Source: CAZQRP01 sp964596125
GTDB lineage: Bacteria; Chloroflexota; Dehalococcoidia; GIF9; UBA5629
Reading direction: 5' to 3'
NCBI GenBank assembly: GCA_964596125.1
Contig: CAZQRP010000014.1
Location: forward strand, 1 to 64,000
DNA: 64,000 nt
Part shown: positions 17,741 through 27,404 of the stretch, in pieces
Position numbering within the stretch: the first letter of the stretch is position 1
Layout: every line of letters begins with the position of its first letter
The notes under the pieces: generated by a model
The model's input: only the letters and a program-made list of their open reading frames with translations
The model's database searches: none
Told to the model about the DNA's origin: nothing
Program-made: the position numbers and the translations under genes

Positions 17741-18298
17741 ATGGAAACATTAGAAACAATACATAAGAGAGCGAGTTTAAAGACCCGTCTTTCAGAACGA
17801 GAGGTCGAGCAGGAAAAAATCACGAAAATATTGGACGCTGCCAGATTAGCACCTTCGGCGCGTAATACACAGCCATGGCGATTTGTCGTAGTCCAGGGTA
17901 AGGAGGCAATAGAGGCTCTGATCAGCAAGGCATTCAGTGAGGCAAATCTCATAGTGAGACAAGCACCGGTAGTCATTGTCGCATGTGCAAAACCCGGCGA
18001 TGATATTGTCCGTGAGGGAAAGGAGTACTATCTGTTCGATGTAGGTCTGGCAGTGGAGAATATGCTCTTAGCTGCAACCGACCTCGGACTGGTAACGCAT
18101 CCAATGTCTGGTGTAAACGAAGATGAATTAAAAAGGATACTGGACATACCAAACGAAGTCAGATTCGTGGTTGCCACACCTTTAGCGTATCCGAGCCAGG
18201 GCTCCTACGAGGAAGCAGCCCAAGAAAGATTATGTGAACGCAGGAGAAAAACTTTAAAAGAACTGGTTTATTCCAACACATGGGGCACGTCATTATAG
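17741..18298 (+). CDS. nitroreductase-family FMN protein
   Basis: This 185-residue protein has the nitroreductase fold. The FMN-binding start APSARNTQPWRFVVV (about residues 37-51) and the second flavin region AVENMLLAATDLGLVTHPM are clear, followed by a shortened C-terminal part around FVVATPLAYPSQG. Such proteins are dimeric, cytoplasmic NAD(P)H-dependent flavin reductases with broad electron acceptors; a specific substrate cannot be assigned. GGGAG lies 5 bases before ATG 17741. It appears monocistronic. Confidence 0.88.
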   Translation: METLETIHKRASLKTRLSEREVEQEKITKILDAARLAPSARNTQPWRFVVVQGKEAIEALISKAFSEANLIVRQAPVVIVACAKPGDDIVREGKEYYLFDVGLAVENMLLAATDLGLVTHPMSGVNEDELKRILDIPNEVRFVVATPLAYPSQGSYEEAAQERLCERRRKTLKELVYSNTWGTSL

Positions 18299-18521
18299 TT
18301 TACGGTAGGTTATGCAGGTACACTCAGATATGGTCAAATCACACAACATGAAATATCATATTGTGTACTCATAGTTCCTCTGGCTCAATGCCGGCATCCC
18401 GCGTCTGGTACCGAATCCTATTCTTTTTCAAGGCAATTGGATTACGTCTAAATAATGCCACCATATTAATACGCGATTATGATACCATTTAAAGGAAACC
18501 AGCTAAACAGAGGAGTTTACC

Positions 18522-19538
18522 TTGGTCTGGATAAAACTCGTAATTTGCTTTACCATCATAGTAATAGCGGGAACGAAGCTCTCTAAATACGGTGATGCCA
18601 TTGCTGAGAAAACAGGTTTAGGCCGGGTCTGGATTGGTATAGTACTCCTTGCAGCAGTAACTTCCCTACCCGAACTGGCTACCGGTATCAGCTCAGTAGC
18701 ATTGGTAGGAAAACCCGATCTGACCCTGGGTGATCTCTTTGGATCAAATCTGCTAAATCTGGCTGTTATTGCTCTCCTTGATATTTTTTATACTCGTGGT
18801 CCGGTGCTCTACTATTTGAGTTCCAGCCTTGTTCTAGCTGCTACCGCAAGTACGTTACTCATTGCAGCAGTCGCGACCTTCATTTATATAGGGCAAAACG
18901 TCCATTCCCTGGGTCTGTTTAACTACATTGGACTTTACTCACTGATAATTTTTTGTCTATACCTGGTTATTCAATACATGCTGGTCCGCTTCGGGCGAAT
19001 CCAACAGAGCCAGACAGAAAATAATCGGTCAGTGCTCCTTAACTACGAGGGTATATCTCTAAGACAAACCTGCACATTTTTCACAATAGCAGCGCTTGTT
19101 ACCGTCGGTGCGGGAACATGGTTGGGCTTCATTGGCGATGAGCTGTCAGAGGTTACTGGTCTACAGACCAGCTTCGTCGGTACTCTGTTTCTCGCCCTTT
19201 GTACATCCGCGCCTGAGATAGTTGTCTCGATTTCAGCACTACGTCTTGGGGCGCTGGACATGGCAGTGGGTAATGTAATTGGCAGTAACCTGTTCAACAT
19301 GGGCGTTACTGTCTTCATCGATGACCTGTTTTACACTGAGGGACCTATCCTATCATATGCTACTACCTATCATATTTTTACTGCCCTTGTTGTTATAGTG
19401 ATGAGCTGTATAGTAATTACCGGACTGATATTCCGGCCCAGGCTATGGCCACGAATCTGGATCAGTACGGATGCTATAGCTCTGATAATCCTATATTTTG
19501 GCGCAATTACCGTTCTCTATCTGCTCGGTACCTCCTAA
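18522..19538 (+). CDS. sodium/calcium exchanger-family membrane protein
   Basis: This 338-residue integral membrane protein is made of two inverted halves. The alpha repeats are visible as TSLPELATGISSVAL with GDLFGSNLLNLAVI in the first half, and CTSAPEIVVSISALRLG with VGNVIGSNLFNMGVTV in the second. These are the cation-binding motifs of the CaCA family, with the acidic residue of each PE pair present. It has about ten membrane segments and a short central loop. The start is TTG 18522 with AGGAG 6 bases upstream; no better start is available. Whether it exchanges Ca2+ for Na+ or H+ is not readable. Confidence 0.88.
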   Translation: MVWIKLVICFTIIVIAGTKLSKYGDAIAEKTGLGRVWIGIVLLAAVTSLPELATGISSVALVGKPDLTLGDLFGSNLLNLAVIALLDIFYTRGPVLYYLSSSLVLAATASTLLIAAVATFIYIGQNVHSLGLFNYIGLYSLIIFCLYLVIQYMLVRFGRIQQSQTENNRSVLLNYEGISLRQTCTFFTIAALVTVGAGTWLGFIGDELSEVTGLQTSFVGTLFLALCTSAPEIVVSISALRLGALDMAVGNVIGSNLFNMGVTVFIDDLFYTEGPILSYATTYHIFTALVVIVMSCIVITGLIFRPRLWPRIWISTDAIALIILYFGAITVLYLLGTS

Positions 19539-19625
19539 TAATAACGCCAAATTTGAAAGGGAAGCGGACAAAAGCGGCTATTAGTAACAATACTATTGAA
19601 TCTTTGTTGATTTACGGTCTTATCG

Positions 19626-20156
19626 TTAATCAACCTTGAGTTTATATTTAAAAGACCGATTTACCAGTCTCTCAGCCTTCTCCAGTGAATCAGCGGTGGT
19701 CACCTTGTAGTCCCTCCACTTACCGGTTCTGGTAAAATAGCTTACGGTAAACGATTTTCTCGCCGGCCAGAGACAAGAAAAGACCCTCCCCATCACCTTC
19801 AATGCTATGCCTGATGACATGGGATTAATCTTTATACGCTGCTCATCCCAAGACTCCACCTCTTTCAAAAAAGATTTGGCCAGTTCTCTGACTTCGGTAT
19901 CGACAATAAAAGAAAGTCCATCCTCAATAGAACGTTGCTCCACATAACCTTGGTCAGCCACTTTAGTCTTTTCTACTTGCTGCTTGGATTCCCCATGTAG
20001 CTCCATGCCGCAAGCTGTACAAAATTTAAACTCAGGATTAGCAATAGCACCGCAGCGGGCACACCTATATTCGAATCTCTCACCACAATTCTTACAGAAT
20101 TTATAACCTATGGGATTTTGTGAACCACAACGAGGGCAGGTAAACTCTTGTTGCAT
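19626..20156 (-). CDS. double zinc-ribbon protein of unknown function
   Basis: The N-terminus holds two zinc ribbons: CPRCGSQNPIGYKFCKNCG and CARCGAIANPEFKFCTACG. A charged linker follows, then a roughly 90-residue C-terminal domain containing KVMGRVFSCLWPARKSFTVSYF and ending in basic residues. I do not recognise the C-terminal domain. The likely start is ATG 20156, preceded by GGGAG at 5 bases; the frame is open upstream to GTG 20174. It is transcribed towards the CaCA gene and shares no operon. Confidence 0.72.
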   Translation of the reverse strand: MQQEFTCPRCGSQNPIGYKFCKNCGERFEYRCARCGAIANPEFKFCTACGMELHGESKQQVEKTKVADQGYVEQRSIEDGLSFIVDTEVRELAKSFLKEVESWDEQRIKINPMSSGIALKVMGRVFSCLWPARKSFTVSYFTRTGKWRDYKVTTADSLEKAERLVNRSFKYKLKVD

Positions 20157-20861
20157 TTTATCTCCCATCTTCACTGACCTTCAGGCATGGTACACATGCT
20201 TTGATTATACATCTGGTCTAGACGTAATGGAATACCCTGAATATAATAGATTTTAAAGCATAGTAACCAGTAATGGCAAAGAAATATATTATAATGTCGT
20301 CCTGTTTATCTGAACAGTCTGCAAGAGTTTGCACTCGTGAATGATGAGAAAGAAATTGTACAGCAGATTAATCGGGGCTCAGCTAGTAGAAAGACAGTAT
20401 ATCTGCAGAACCATGACAAAGTACCTGTTGAACAACATTAGTGAACTCATTCGAATTTGCCAGTCAGGTAAGATTCGGAGCGCAGTTTGATCTTAAAAGA
20501 AGGTGGTAAAAAGGAATTCATAAATCCTTTCTTTATCTTTCCTTTATCTCCTCTCCCCGTAATACACCTTACAGCCGTTCTCCCATCTCATTGGGATCAA
20601 AGGCATCTCTGACCCTCTGCCCCCACTCAACGATAGCCGGCTATGTTGCTGCTAGTAATAACTATCGTTCGGGGATGGCTGATAACGAAATCTAACCTGA
20701 AAAATAAATCTGTTCAAAACGAATAGCTTCATGATATAGAGAATAAATGAGATAATCTCTAACGAACTATCCCCACTCGCCTCGTTGCTATCTCAGAAGG
20801 TTTCCTCGGTGTTTTTCCGGTAAAGTTACAGGTAAAAGTTACAGGTAACTAAATAACTTGA
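20157..20861. other. intergenic region with traces of a decayed gene
   Basis: About 700 bases hold no intact gene. On the minus strand, 20577-20648 reads as about 23 codons ending in a stop (VEWGQRVRDAFDPNEMGERL). This resembles the C-terminal end of FAD-linked oxidases, where WxxxxxxAFDPN is common. The frame is closed by a stop just upstream, so it is at best a remnant. A 12-base direct repeat AAAGTTACAGGT occurs twice near 20822-20845. Confidence 0.3.
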
Positions 20862-21386
20862 TCAAAATCCTTGCTCTTTATATTGCTTTGCCAGTTCGAC
20901 ATACTTGAGGGGCGCTTCTTTTACCCAAAACATCTGCTGTTCTGTCACCTCACCTTGAATGTCCCCGGGATTGCCTGCAACGAAAGAATTGTCAGGAATT
21001 TTCATGCCCTGCATAACTAGGCAGCCCGCACCAATTATGCAGAAGCTACCGATTTCAGCATAGTGCAATATCGTCGAGTTCATACCAATAAGAACGTTGT
21101 TTCCGATTCTACGGCAATTTACCGTCGCTCCGTGGCCGATGTGCACATGATTTCCTATAATTACTCCTACACCAGGGGAAGAAGGAGAACCCGAATGAAT
21201 AACACAGTTATCTTCAACAGCGGTATTCTCGCCTATCTTTATCTTGCCAAGATCACCTCTAATAACTGCCCCTGGCCACACACTGGAGTTTTCACCAATT
21301 TCGACATCACCGATAACGTGAGCAGATTTGCTCACAAAGGCTGACTTGGCTATTTGTGGCATTTTACCATTAAATCCCTTAATCAT
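20862..21386 (-). CDS. gamma-carbonic-anhydrase-like left-handed beta-helix protein
   Basis: This 174-residue protein is built from hexapeptide repeats (for example IGENSSVWPGAVIRGDLGKI and VEIGENS). The metal-binding histidines of the gamma-CA family are present in CVIHSG and in NHVHIGHGATV. It forms trimers in the cytoplasm; members may hydrate CO2, bind zinc without activity, or assist CoA-ester enzymes (PaaY/CaiE type). ATG 21386 is chosen because GGAGG is 5 bases upstream; an upstream TTG lies inside the Shine-Dalgarno sequence. It seems to be monocistronic. Confidence 0.88.
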   Translation of the reverse strand: MIKGFNGKMPQIAKSAFVSKSAHVIGDVEIGENSSVWPGAVIRGDLGKIKIGENTAVEDNCVIHSGSPSSPGVGVIIGNHVHIGHGATVNCRRIGNNVLIGMNSTILHYAEIGSFCIIGAGCLVMQGMKIPDNSFVAGNPGDIQGEVTEQQMFWVKEAPLKYVELAKQYKEQGF

Positions 21387-22015
21387 TATTACCTCCAAAA
21401 CTGTTTACTGTGAGCTACCTTCTTATCGATCAAGCGTCACGTTATATGTGGATAACCACACATATATAGCAGACAACTATATCATAATGCCGATATTTAT
21501 AAGAAACCATCAGGTTAGCGTGGCAGAATCATGGATAACGTTTATTACAATAGCATCCCGATGCATTTTTAAAGGAATAAAATGTTGCACTCTGACAAAT
21601 GTTGCTACCTACTTGTCATGTCGCCTTTTCATCTTCGATCTTGTCAATCCGAATAAAGTCGTACATAAAGCAACTAGTATTTTGATCGGGAATACCATTA
21701 CATCGCCTATCTTATTTAGCCCCTATTCGATGCAACCTGCGATTTTATCGATGATAGGCTGCAATCCATTTGATGTTATAATAACATCCTCTTCAACTGT
21801 TCTTCTATGGTTCCCCTGCTCCTCAAGACCTGGCACTCCCGCTATTGTAGCATAGTTCCTACCTCTTCTACATTCATTGAGTTAAATTGACAAGATGTGC
21901 TTGTTTTTGGTAACCTTAATGACTCTGTGTGTGACTGCATAGCCCTAACGAGGTTATTCTTCACAGGGTCTTCTTTTTTGTACGGAAAGAGTTTTGTTAG
22001 TGAGGATGAAATCAC
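21387..22015. other. intergenic region with a possible M24-peptidase remnant
   Basis: This region of 629 bases holds no intact gene. On the minus strand, 21736-21852 reads about 38 codons to a stop with GVPGLEEQGNHRRTVEEDV followed by IITSNG. This resembles the C-terminal lobe of Xaa-Pro peptidases (PGxxxxGxxRxEEDVxxTxxG). The frame is not open upstream. A long plus-strand open frame over 21328-21855 shows no protein-like features and is treated as chance. Confidence 0.3.
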
Positions 22016-22945
22016 ATGAGTGAACTAAGGTATAAACCCGTTACCATTACCCGGGACTTTTATCAACTAGGTACTCCCTCGTATCCGGCTTATTTATCCA
22101 TGGGAGACGATGGAATGATAATCGAAGGGGGCGTCGGGTTGACCTTCACTATCATCGTGGACCAGATCAAGGAACTGGGCATCAGTCCGGACAGGATCAA
22201 GTACCTTACCCTTACGCACACCCATCCCGATCATGTAGGAGCAGTGCCGCACCTGAGGAAACTATGGCCTCATTTAAAGGTCCTGGGCGGTTCCATTGCC
22301 GCTGAGCAACTGAAGAAAGAGGAGGCGGTTCAGGAGATAATCCGGATGGATAGCGTTATCACCGAGATTGAGATGATCAAGGGCCATATTGCGGAGTGGC
22401 CACCTGAGTTTGTGGACCCTAACTTCGAGGTGGATACGGTTCTCAAAGAAGGAGATAAACTTGATCTCGGCTCGGGAATTGTATGGACTATGTATGATAC
22501 TCCGGGGCATTCGCCGTGCCATACTTCACTGTACAATGAAAGTCAGGGGATACTGGTTATAGGAGACGCCACCGGCTTATATGACTCCGAAAAGAACCTT
22601 TTCTGGCCCAATTATTTTGATTCCCTGGAAAAGTACTGTAACAGCATCCGGAAGCTTTCTACGTTGCCGGCCCAGGTAGGTGTCCTGAGCCACCATAGTA
22701 TTATCAAAGGTGATGTCAGACAGCATCTCGAAAGGGCCATGAAAGCAACGGAATCGTATCACACAGACCTGCTGAAGAAGCTGGACAGCGGGGGAGACCC
22801 CAAGAAGATTGCCCTGGAGACGGCACAGTGGGTGTATACGTTTACCAACCTCCAGCCCTTTAAGGTAATACACGGACTGACCAGGCTTATGATGAAACAT
22901 TCTCAGTCTGTAGACCGCGCGGAAAACTTGTTCACCCTCCCGTAA
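22016..22945 (+). CDS. metallo-beta-lactamase-fold hydrolase
   Basis: This 309-residue protein has the MBL metal motif HTHPDH at residues 68-73, a second His in DTPGHSPCHT and an Asp in VIGDATGLYD. These give the full two-metal set of the glyoxalase-II/arylsulfatase-like branch. The C-terminal third is helical and may form a substrate lid. A weak GAGG lies about 10 bases before ATG 22016. It precedes two dehydratase-type genes in the same direction, so hydrolysis of a CoA thioester or lactone in that pathway is possible but unproven. Confidence 0.85.
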   Translation: MSELRYKPVTITRDFYQLGTPSYPAYLSMGDDGMIIEGGVGLTFTIIVDQIKELGISPDRIKYLTLTHTHPDHVGAVPHLRKLWPHLKVLGGSIAAEQLKKEEAVQEIIRMDSVITEIEMIKGHIAEWPPEFVDPNFEVDTVLKEGDKLDLGSGIVWTMYDTPGHSPCHTSLYNESQGILVIGDATGLYDSEKNLFWPNYFDSLEKYCNSIRKLSTLPAQVGVLSHHSIIKGDVRQHLERAMKATESYHTDLLKKLDSGGDPKKIALETAQWVYTFTNLQPFKVIHGLTRLMMKHSQSVDRAENLFTLP

Positions 22946-23051
22946 GGAAGATAATGAGAGCCCACAATCAGTCGGGAGATTACCCGCAAGGGGAATAGTG
23001 CCGGGTCCGGGGAGCAGAAGAACAACAATTTGACAGGAAAGGGTGGAGACT

Positions 23052-24212
23052 ATGTCACCAGAAGACAGTGCCAGCGGGCTAGCCTCGGTTGATAAACGCT
23101 ATCAGGATTACGGCGGTCGTGCCCGGGAACTCAAGCAGCAGGGCAGACAGATCATGGGGTACCTGTGTGCCTACGTTCCCGTAGAGATACTCCATGCGGC
23201 CGGGTATGTACCGTTCCGGATAAAAGGGAATGTCAATGACCCGATTACCAAAGCTGATACTCAGATGGAGACCATCGTCTGTCCCCTGGTCCGCAGCTGT
23301 TTTGATATGTCGCTGAAGGGAAGCTATGATTTTTTAGACGGACTGGTTATCCCTCATGCCTGCGATAGTATCTGCCGCACCTATGATGTATGGAAATTCA
23401 ACCTCGGACTGCCGTTTACGCATTTTATTAACATGCCTCACGTAACTGATGGTTCGGCGCTGAGATTCTATGAGGAGACACTGAATACCTTCAGGAAAAG
23501 CCTGGAGAAGGCTGCCGGGAAGGAAATCACCGATGCGTGCCTGGCCCAGGCAGTGAAGGTCTACAATGAAAACAGGCGCAGGGTGAGGGAACTGTATGAG
23601 CTCAGGAAACAGGACCCGCCCCTGATATCGGGTACGGAGATAGCGAAGACGTTGGTCGCTGCCATGAGTATGCCGGTGGACGAATCAATCAGTCTGCTGG
23701 ATAGTGTTATTAATGAGGTGAAGCAGAGGGCCGGCGTTAAAGATAAAAAATCAGCCCGGATAATGGTGATCGGCGCTCAGGTTGATAGTGCTTCGTTTAT
23801 TGAGCTTATTGAAGACACTGGTGCCTGGGTGGTTGCCGATGACTTGTGCCCGGGTGCCAGGGAGCACTGGACCGATGTCGTTGCTACCGAAAACCCGGTT
23901 GCCGGCATCGCCGAGCGCTATTTGAAAGGGATACGCTGTGGCCGGACCTATTTCGAACAGAAGGGGGCATACCCGCAGTACCTGGAGGAAAGGTTCGGGC
24001 ACATAGGTCGATTCATAAGAGATTACAAGGTTGACGGTGTCATCCTTTACGTCTACAAGTACTGTGACCCGTTCGGCTTTGAGGTGCCGGCGATGCAGGG
24101 CTATATCGAGACGAAGGGTACTCCGGTGCTTTACCTCGAGGATGAGTATTTGATGTCAACCATTGCCCGGTTGCGGACCAGGATTCAGGCATTTCTGGAA
24201 CGGATTAGCTGA
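23052..24212 (+). CDS. 2-hydroxyacyl-CoA dehydratase / benzoyl-CoA reductase subunit family (HgdB/BcrC-like)
   Basis: This 386-residue protein is of the HGD-D family. GYVPFRIKG, the cluster-ligand Cys in IVCPLVRSC and the conserved PHACDSICRTYDVWK are present. The C-terminal half has RIMVIGAQVDSASFIELIEDTGAWVVADDLC and KYCDPFGFEVPAMQ. These cysteines normally hold a [4Fe-4S] cluster at the CoA-ester site. ATG 23052 is chosen behind GGTGGAG; a GTG at 23043 lies inside it. It is 33 bases upstream of a second family member, making an alpha/beta pair. The activating ATPase (HgdC/BcrA type) is not in the window, and the substrate is unknown. Confidence 0.87.
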   Translation: MSPEDSASGLASVDKRYQDYGGRARELKQQGRQIMGYLCAYVPVEILHAAGYVPFRIKGNVNDPITKADTQMETIVCPLVRSCFDMSLKGSYDFLDGLVIPHACDSICRTYDVWKFNLGLPFTHFINMPHVTDGSALRFYEETLNTFRKSLEKAAGKEITDACLAQAVKVYNENRRRVRELYELRKQDPPLISGTEIAKTLVAAMSMPVDESISLLDSVINEVKQRAGVKDKKSARIMVIGAQVDSASFIELIEDTGAWVVADDLCPGAREHWTDVVATENPVAGIAERYLKGIRCGRTYFEQKGAYPQYLEERFGHIGRFIRDYKVDGVILYVYKYCDPFGFEVPAMQGYIETKGTPVLYLEDEYLMSTIARLRTRIQAFLERIS

Positions 24213-24245
24213 GGCAGACCGGGCACCGGTAACGAAGGAGTCGCC

Positions 24246-25580
24246 ATGAGTGAAGAAGCAAAACCAGAGGAGAGAAAGAAAAGAAGAACGGCTACCGAGG
24301 CGGCGTCTAAAATCGGCCCGATGGTGAAGGCTATGATTAGCGACGGGCTGCGGGCCCATGACGAGGGCAAAAAGACAGCCTATACCTTTATCTATTGCAA
24401 CTACGATGAGATTGTCCGTGCCATGGACATAGTGCCGGTATGGACTGAGAATTTTGCCGGCATCTGTGCTGCCAAGCGCGATGCCGACCGGTTCTTACAG
24501 AGGGCAGAGACCCAGCATCTTTCCAGGTCGCTCTGCACCTATGCGTTGTGCGGCCTGGGATTTGACGCCTGGCGGGAGGAGCTGGGTGAGATGCCACCCG
24601 AGTCTCCCTGGGGCGGTCAGATGAAACCGGACATGATGCTGAGCAGCGGGCAGCTTATTTGTGACCCGAGGAGCAAGTGGTATCAGGCAGCCCAGCACTA
24701 TATGCCGGATGTCCCCGTGTATGAGGCTGATGTCCCCTGGATACAATATGAGGACTACTTTGATTTTCGTGAGGTTGAAGGCTACTACGTGAAATATATT
24801 ATCGAGCAGCTCAGAGGGCTGGTGGAGTTCCTGGAGAAGCACACCGGCAGGAAGATGGACTGGGACAGACTTGGTGAGCTGGTCGACCTGTCGGATAAAA
24901 CATGGAACCTGGTCGGCGAGGCCTACGAACTCCGGCAGGCTATTCCCTGTCCGATGGGGACCGGCGATGCCATGAACACCATGGTACCGCTGGCTTTCAT
25001 GATGGGAACGCAGGAAGCCCACGACTTCTTCAAGGACTTATATGATGAGCTGAAACAGAAGATAGCCAACAAAGAAGGCGTCATCCCCGATGAGAAGTAC
25101 CGGCTGCTCTGGGGCGGGGGACTGCCGGCATGGTTTGCCCTGACCGATTTTAACTACTTCAACAGCAAGGGGGCGGTATTCCCGGCAGAGACCACCTATC
25201 GCAATATCGAGCCGGTGTACCGTCTTGACCTGCCTAAGGTGAGCGATCCCATCGAGCGCTTGGCCTGGAGGTGGACCAAGTTCTGGACATACTGGCATGA
25301 TAAGACCAGAAAGCGCCCTGGTTCACATCCCGATGTCGAGCGTATGATCCAGTACATCGAGGAGTACTCCATAGACGGTGTTGTTATGCACGAGGCATTT
25401 TCCTGCCGGAGCTGGCATCCCGGATTGATCTGGCGGCTGAACCAGCTTAAAAAGATATACCGGGACATTCCCAGCTTGATCCTGGAGAGTGATATCGTCG
25501 ATATCAGCTCCTACAATGAGGCCGATACCAGGGCCAGAATAGATGCCTTCATCGACGTCCTGGCGGCAGCCAAGAGCTGA
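24246..25580 (+). CDS. 2-hydroxyacyl-CoA dehydratase / benzoyl-CoA reductase subunit family (HgdA/BcrB-like)
   Basis: This is the partner subunit, 444 residues. After a charged N-terminal 25 residues (EERKKRRTATEA) it shows YTFIYCNYDEIVRAMDIVPVW, the Cys-rich RSLCTYALCGLGFD, LSSGQLICDPRSKWYQ and the C-terminal GVVMHEAFSCRSWHPG. AAGGAG is 5 bases before ATG 24246. Members of this pair act with an ATP-driven one-electron activator on 2-hydroxyacyl-CoA or aromatic CoA substrates. Which reaction applies here is not determinable from the sequence. Confidence 0.86.
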   Translation: MSEEAKPEERKKRRTATEAASKIGPMVKAMISDGLRAHDEGKKTAYTFIYCNYDEIVRAMDIVPVWTENFAGICAAKRDADRFLQRAETQHLSRSLCTYALCGLGFDAWREELGEMPPESPWGGQMKPDMMLSSGQLICDPRSKWYQAAQHYMPDVPVYEADVPWIQYEDYFDFREVEGYYVKYIIEQLRGLVEFLEKHTGRKMDWDRLGELVDLSDKTWNLVGEAYELRQAIPCPMGTGDAMNTMVPLAFMMGTQEAHDFFKDLYDELKQKIANKEGVIPDEKYRLLWGGGLPAWFALTDFNYFNSKGAVFPAETTYRNIEPVYRLDLPKVSDPIERLAWRWTKFWTYWHDKTRKRPGSHPDVERMIQYIEEYSIDGVVMHEAFSCRSWHPGLIWRLNQLKKIYRDIPSLILESDIVDISSYNEADTRARIDAFIDVLAAAKS

Positions 25581-25619
25581 AGCACAAACTCCCCATTCCC
25601 TTATCCCATATCCATTGAC

Positions 25620-27197
25620 CTATACTCGAAACACCTTCGTCGGTGTACCGGACCATGAGCGTCTCTGGAACATGGTCATCTCATAGGGCACCAAGCCCTC
25701 CTGGACCACCCTGTCCTGAAATTCCAGCAGGTCATTGAAGTCTATCTCACAATACTGCCTGTGCCAGTCCTGTATCATGCACACCAGATGAAACAGGTAA
25801 TCTTTATTACCAAAGTCCTTGTATTTCTCCTTAAGACCGGGATGCTCCCGCAGCATTCTGTTTGCCTGAGAGCCGGGAAATGGTATCAAGGTTCCCCACT
25901 CAAACCTGTCAAAGTTATCAAATTCCGCAAGTTTCCTTAGAAAGGCAACTGTCCTTTCCAGGCTTTCTTTGCTCTCACCTGGTACTCCAACGACAACACC
26001 GGCTATTACCCCGATCCTGTATTTCTGCAACAGTTCCATAGCTCTGATATTGTCCTCGAGCGTTGCCCTCTTATTCATGCTTTCCAGCATCCTGGGGTCG
26101 CCTGTTTCCATACCGACAAAGACACTGACACAGCCGGACTCGGCAAGCAGCCTGGCAACCTCCTCGTCTATATCTTCGGCATCAACATAGTTGGTGTAAT
26201 GGATCTTCAGTCCATCTGGTTTTGCCGCACAGAAAGCCCTGAACCACTCTTTGTCTCCGACGAGGTTATCGGACGGGTCCCAGATGAAATCTGCCCGGTA
26301 TTTCTCGACCAGGGATACGATCTCATCCCAGACACGCCTGGGCTCTCTAAACCGTAGGTCATAATAAGGAATTGAGCAGAATATACAACCGCCCTTTTCC
26401 TGTGAGCGCCAGAGGCATCCTTTCTGGGAATAAATGTTAACAGGTCTCTTAAATGGATCGCAGATCGGATGCAAGGGATCTTTACTGTTCTTAAAATACA
26501 CTTCCATGTCAAGGAGGTCCCTGTCCGGTACCGGAAGCTCATCAAGACAGGGTAATTGTACGGGGTTTTCCTTGATCTCATGCTTGTCGCGATAAACAAG
26601 GTTCTCGATTGAACCTGGTGGTGCACCGGCAATATACTTTGAGAAAGCAAGCTCGCCATCATATCTGATGACAGCATCTACAAAGTCATAGTATCTTACG
26701 ATCTCCCTGGCAAGCGGAGTCGCCGCAGCTCCTCCCAGGACTACTCTTGCCCCTCTTTGCTTCGCAACCTTGGCCACTTCAATGGCATGGTCATAACCCA
26801 ATGCCGTTGCTGTTATTCCGACAAAGTCTGCATCGATCCTGCTCTTCACTTCATCCAGAGTCAGGACATTGTTTCCGTCAAGGATCTCTACCTCAACACC
26901 AGGATTGTTCTGCTTGATATACGTCCCTACGGATAAAGTGCCCAGAGGCTGAGGCCATCTGGCAAATTTAGCTATATACCTGTCCGGTCTCCCCGGCGAA
27001 TAAAGTCGGGTCAGGCGCTCCAGGAGAGCGGTAAACAGGTCGCTGGACACGGCCGCCTCAGCCAGCCGGAAGATAACCTGCCGGGCGCGGCGCTTCAGAG
27101 GTTGAGGCCATCCTGCAAATTGAGGTATATACAAATCTGGTCTCCTTGGCGGAGGAAGAACTAACTGCACCTTTTCAATTTTTCTTGATGCTCTCAT
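25620..27197 (-). CDS. B12-binding-domain radical SAM protein with a duplicated N-terminal segment
   Basis: This 525-residue protein has an N-terminal cobalamin-binding-type Rossmann domain (VGITATALGYDHAIEVAKVA, then VVLGGAAATPLA) and a radical SAM barrel. The cluster motif is CLWRSQEKGGCIFC, that is CX9CX2C instead of CX3CX2C. VGMETGDPRMLESMNK and GVIAGVVVGVPGES are typical of this class. Residues 19-34 (RPDLYIPQFAGWPQPL core) recur at 70-85 (RPDRYIAKFARWPQPL), a 51-residue duplication before the B12 domain. No Shine-Dalgarno sequence is seen at ATG 27197. It converges on the dehydratase pair and may modify a metabolite, lipid or cofactor; the substrate is unknown. Confidence 0.82.
   Translation of the reverse strand: MRASRKIEKVQLVLPPPRRPDLYIPQFAGWPQPLKRRARQVIFRLAEAAVSSDLFTALLERLTRLYSPGRPDRYIAKFARWPQPLGTLSVGTYIKQNNPGVEVEILDGNNVLTLDEVKSRIDADFVGITATALGYDHAIEVAKVAKQRGARVVLGGAAATPLAREIVRYYDFVDAVIRYDGELAFSKYIAGAPPGSIENLVYRDKHEIKENPVQLPCLDELPVPDRDLLDMEVYFKNSKDPLHPICDPFKRPVNIYSQKGCLWRSQEKGGCIFCSIPYYDLRFREPRRVWDEIVSLVEKYRADFIWDPSDNLVGDKEWFRAFCAAKPDGLKIHYTNYVDAEDIDEEVARLLAESGCVSVFVGMETGDPRMLESMNKRATLEDNIRAMELLQKYRIGVIAGVVVGVPGESKESLERTVAFLRKLAEFDNFDRFEWGTLIPFPGSQANRMLREHPGLKEKYKDFGNKDYLFHLVCMIQDWHRQYCEIDFNDLLEFQDRVVQEGLVPYEMTMFQRRSWSGTPTKVFRV
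26943..27143 (-). repeat. imperfect direct repeat inside the radical SAM gene (copies 26943-26990 and 27096-27143)
   Basis: Two 48-base copies, 153 bases apart, encode near-identical 16-residue segments and are clearly similar at the DNA level (shared GAGGCCATC, GGTCTCC, CAAATT). This looks like a real, fairly recent segmental duplication or an insertion splitting the original N-terminus. Confidence 0.75.
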
Positions 27198-27404
27198 TTT
27201 TCATCATGGTTTTACAGCTTCAAGACCTGTACGGCATACCGTTCAAGTTATCTGCTAGTGTGTTCCGGTATACCCCGGTGCATGAGAAGTTGCCTATAGT
27301 AGTATCGCCGTCCTGTCGCCGGAATACAATGCGTACTGCCAGCGGTTTTTAATGCCAGTCGTTTTAAAAATGTTTCCTCCACACTACCCATCCTTTAACA
27401 ACTT

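Noticed and set aside
21328..21855. Plus-strand frame of 175 residues
   Set aside because: No Shine-Dalgarno sequence, overlaps the start of the gamma-CA gene, and the sequence has no domain pattern; the minus strand shows a more protein-like remnant.
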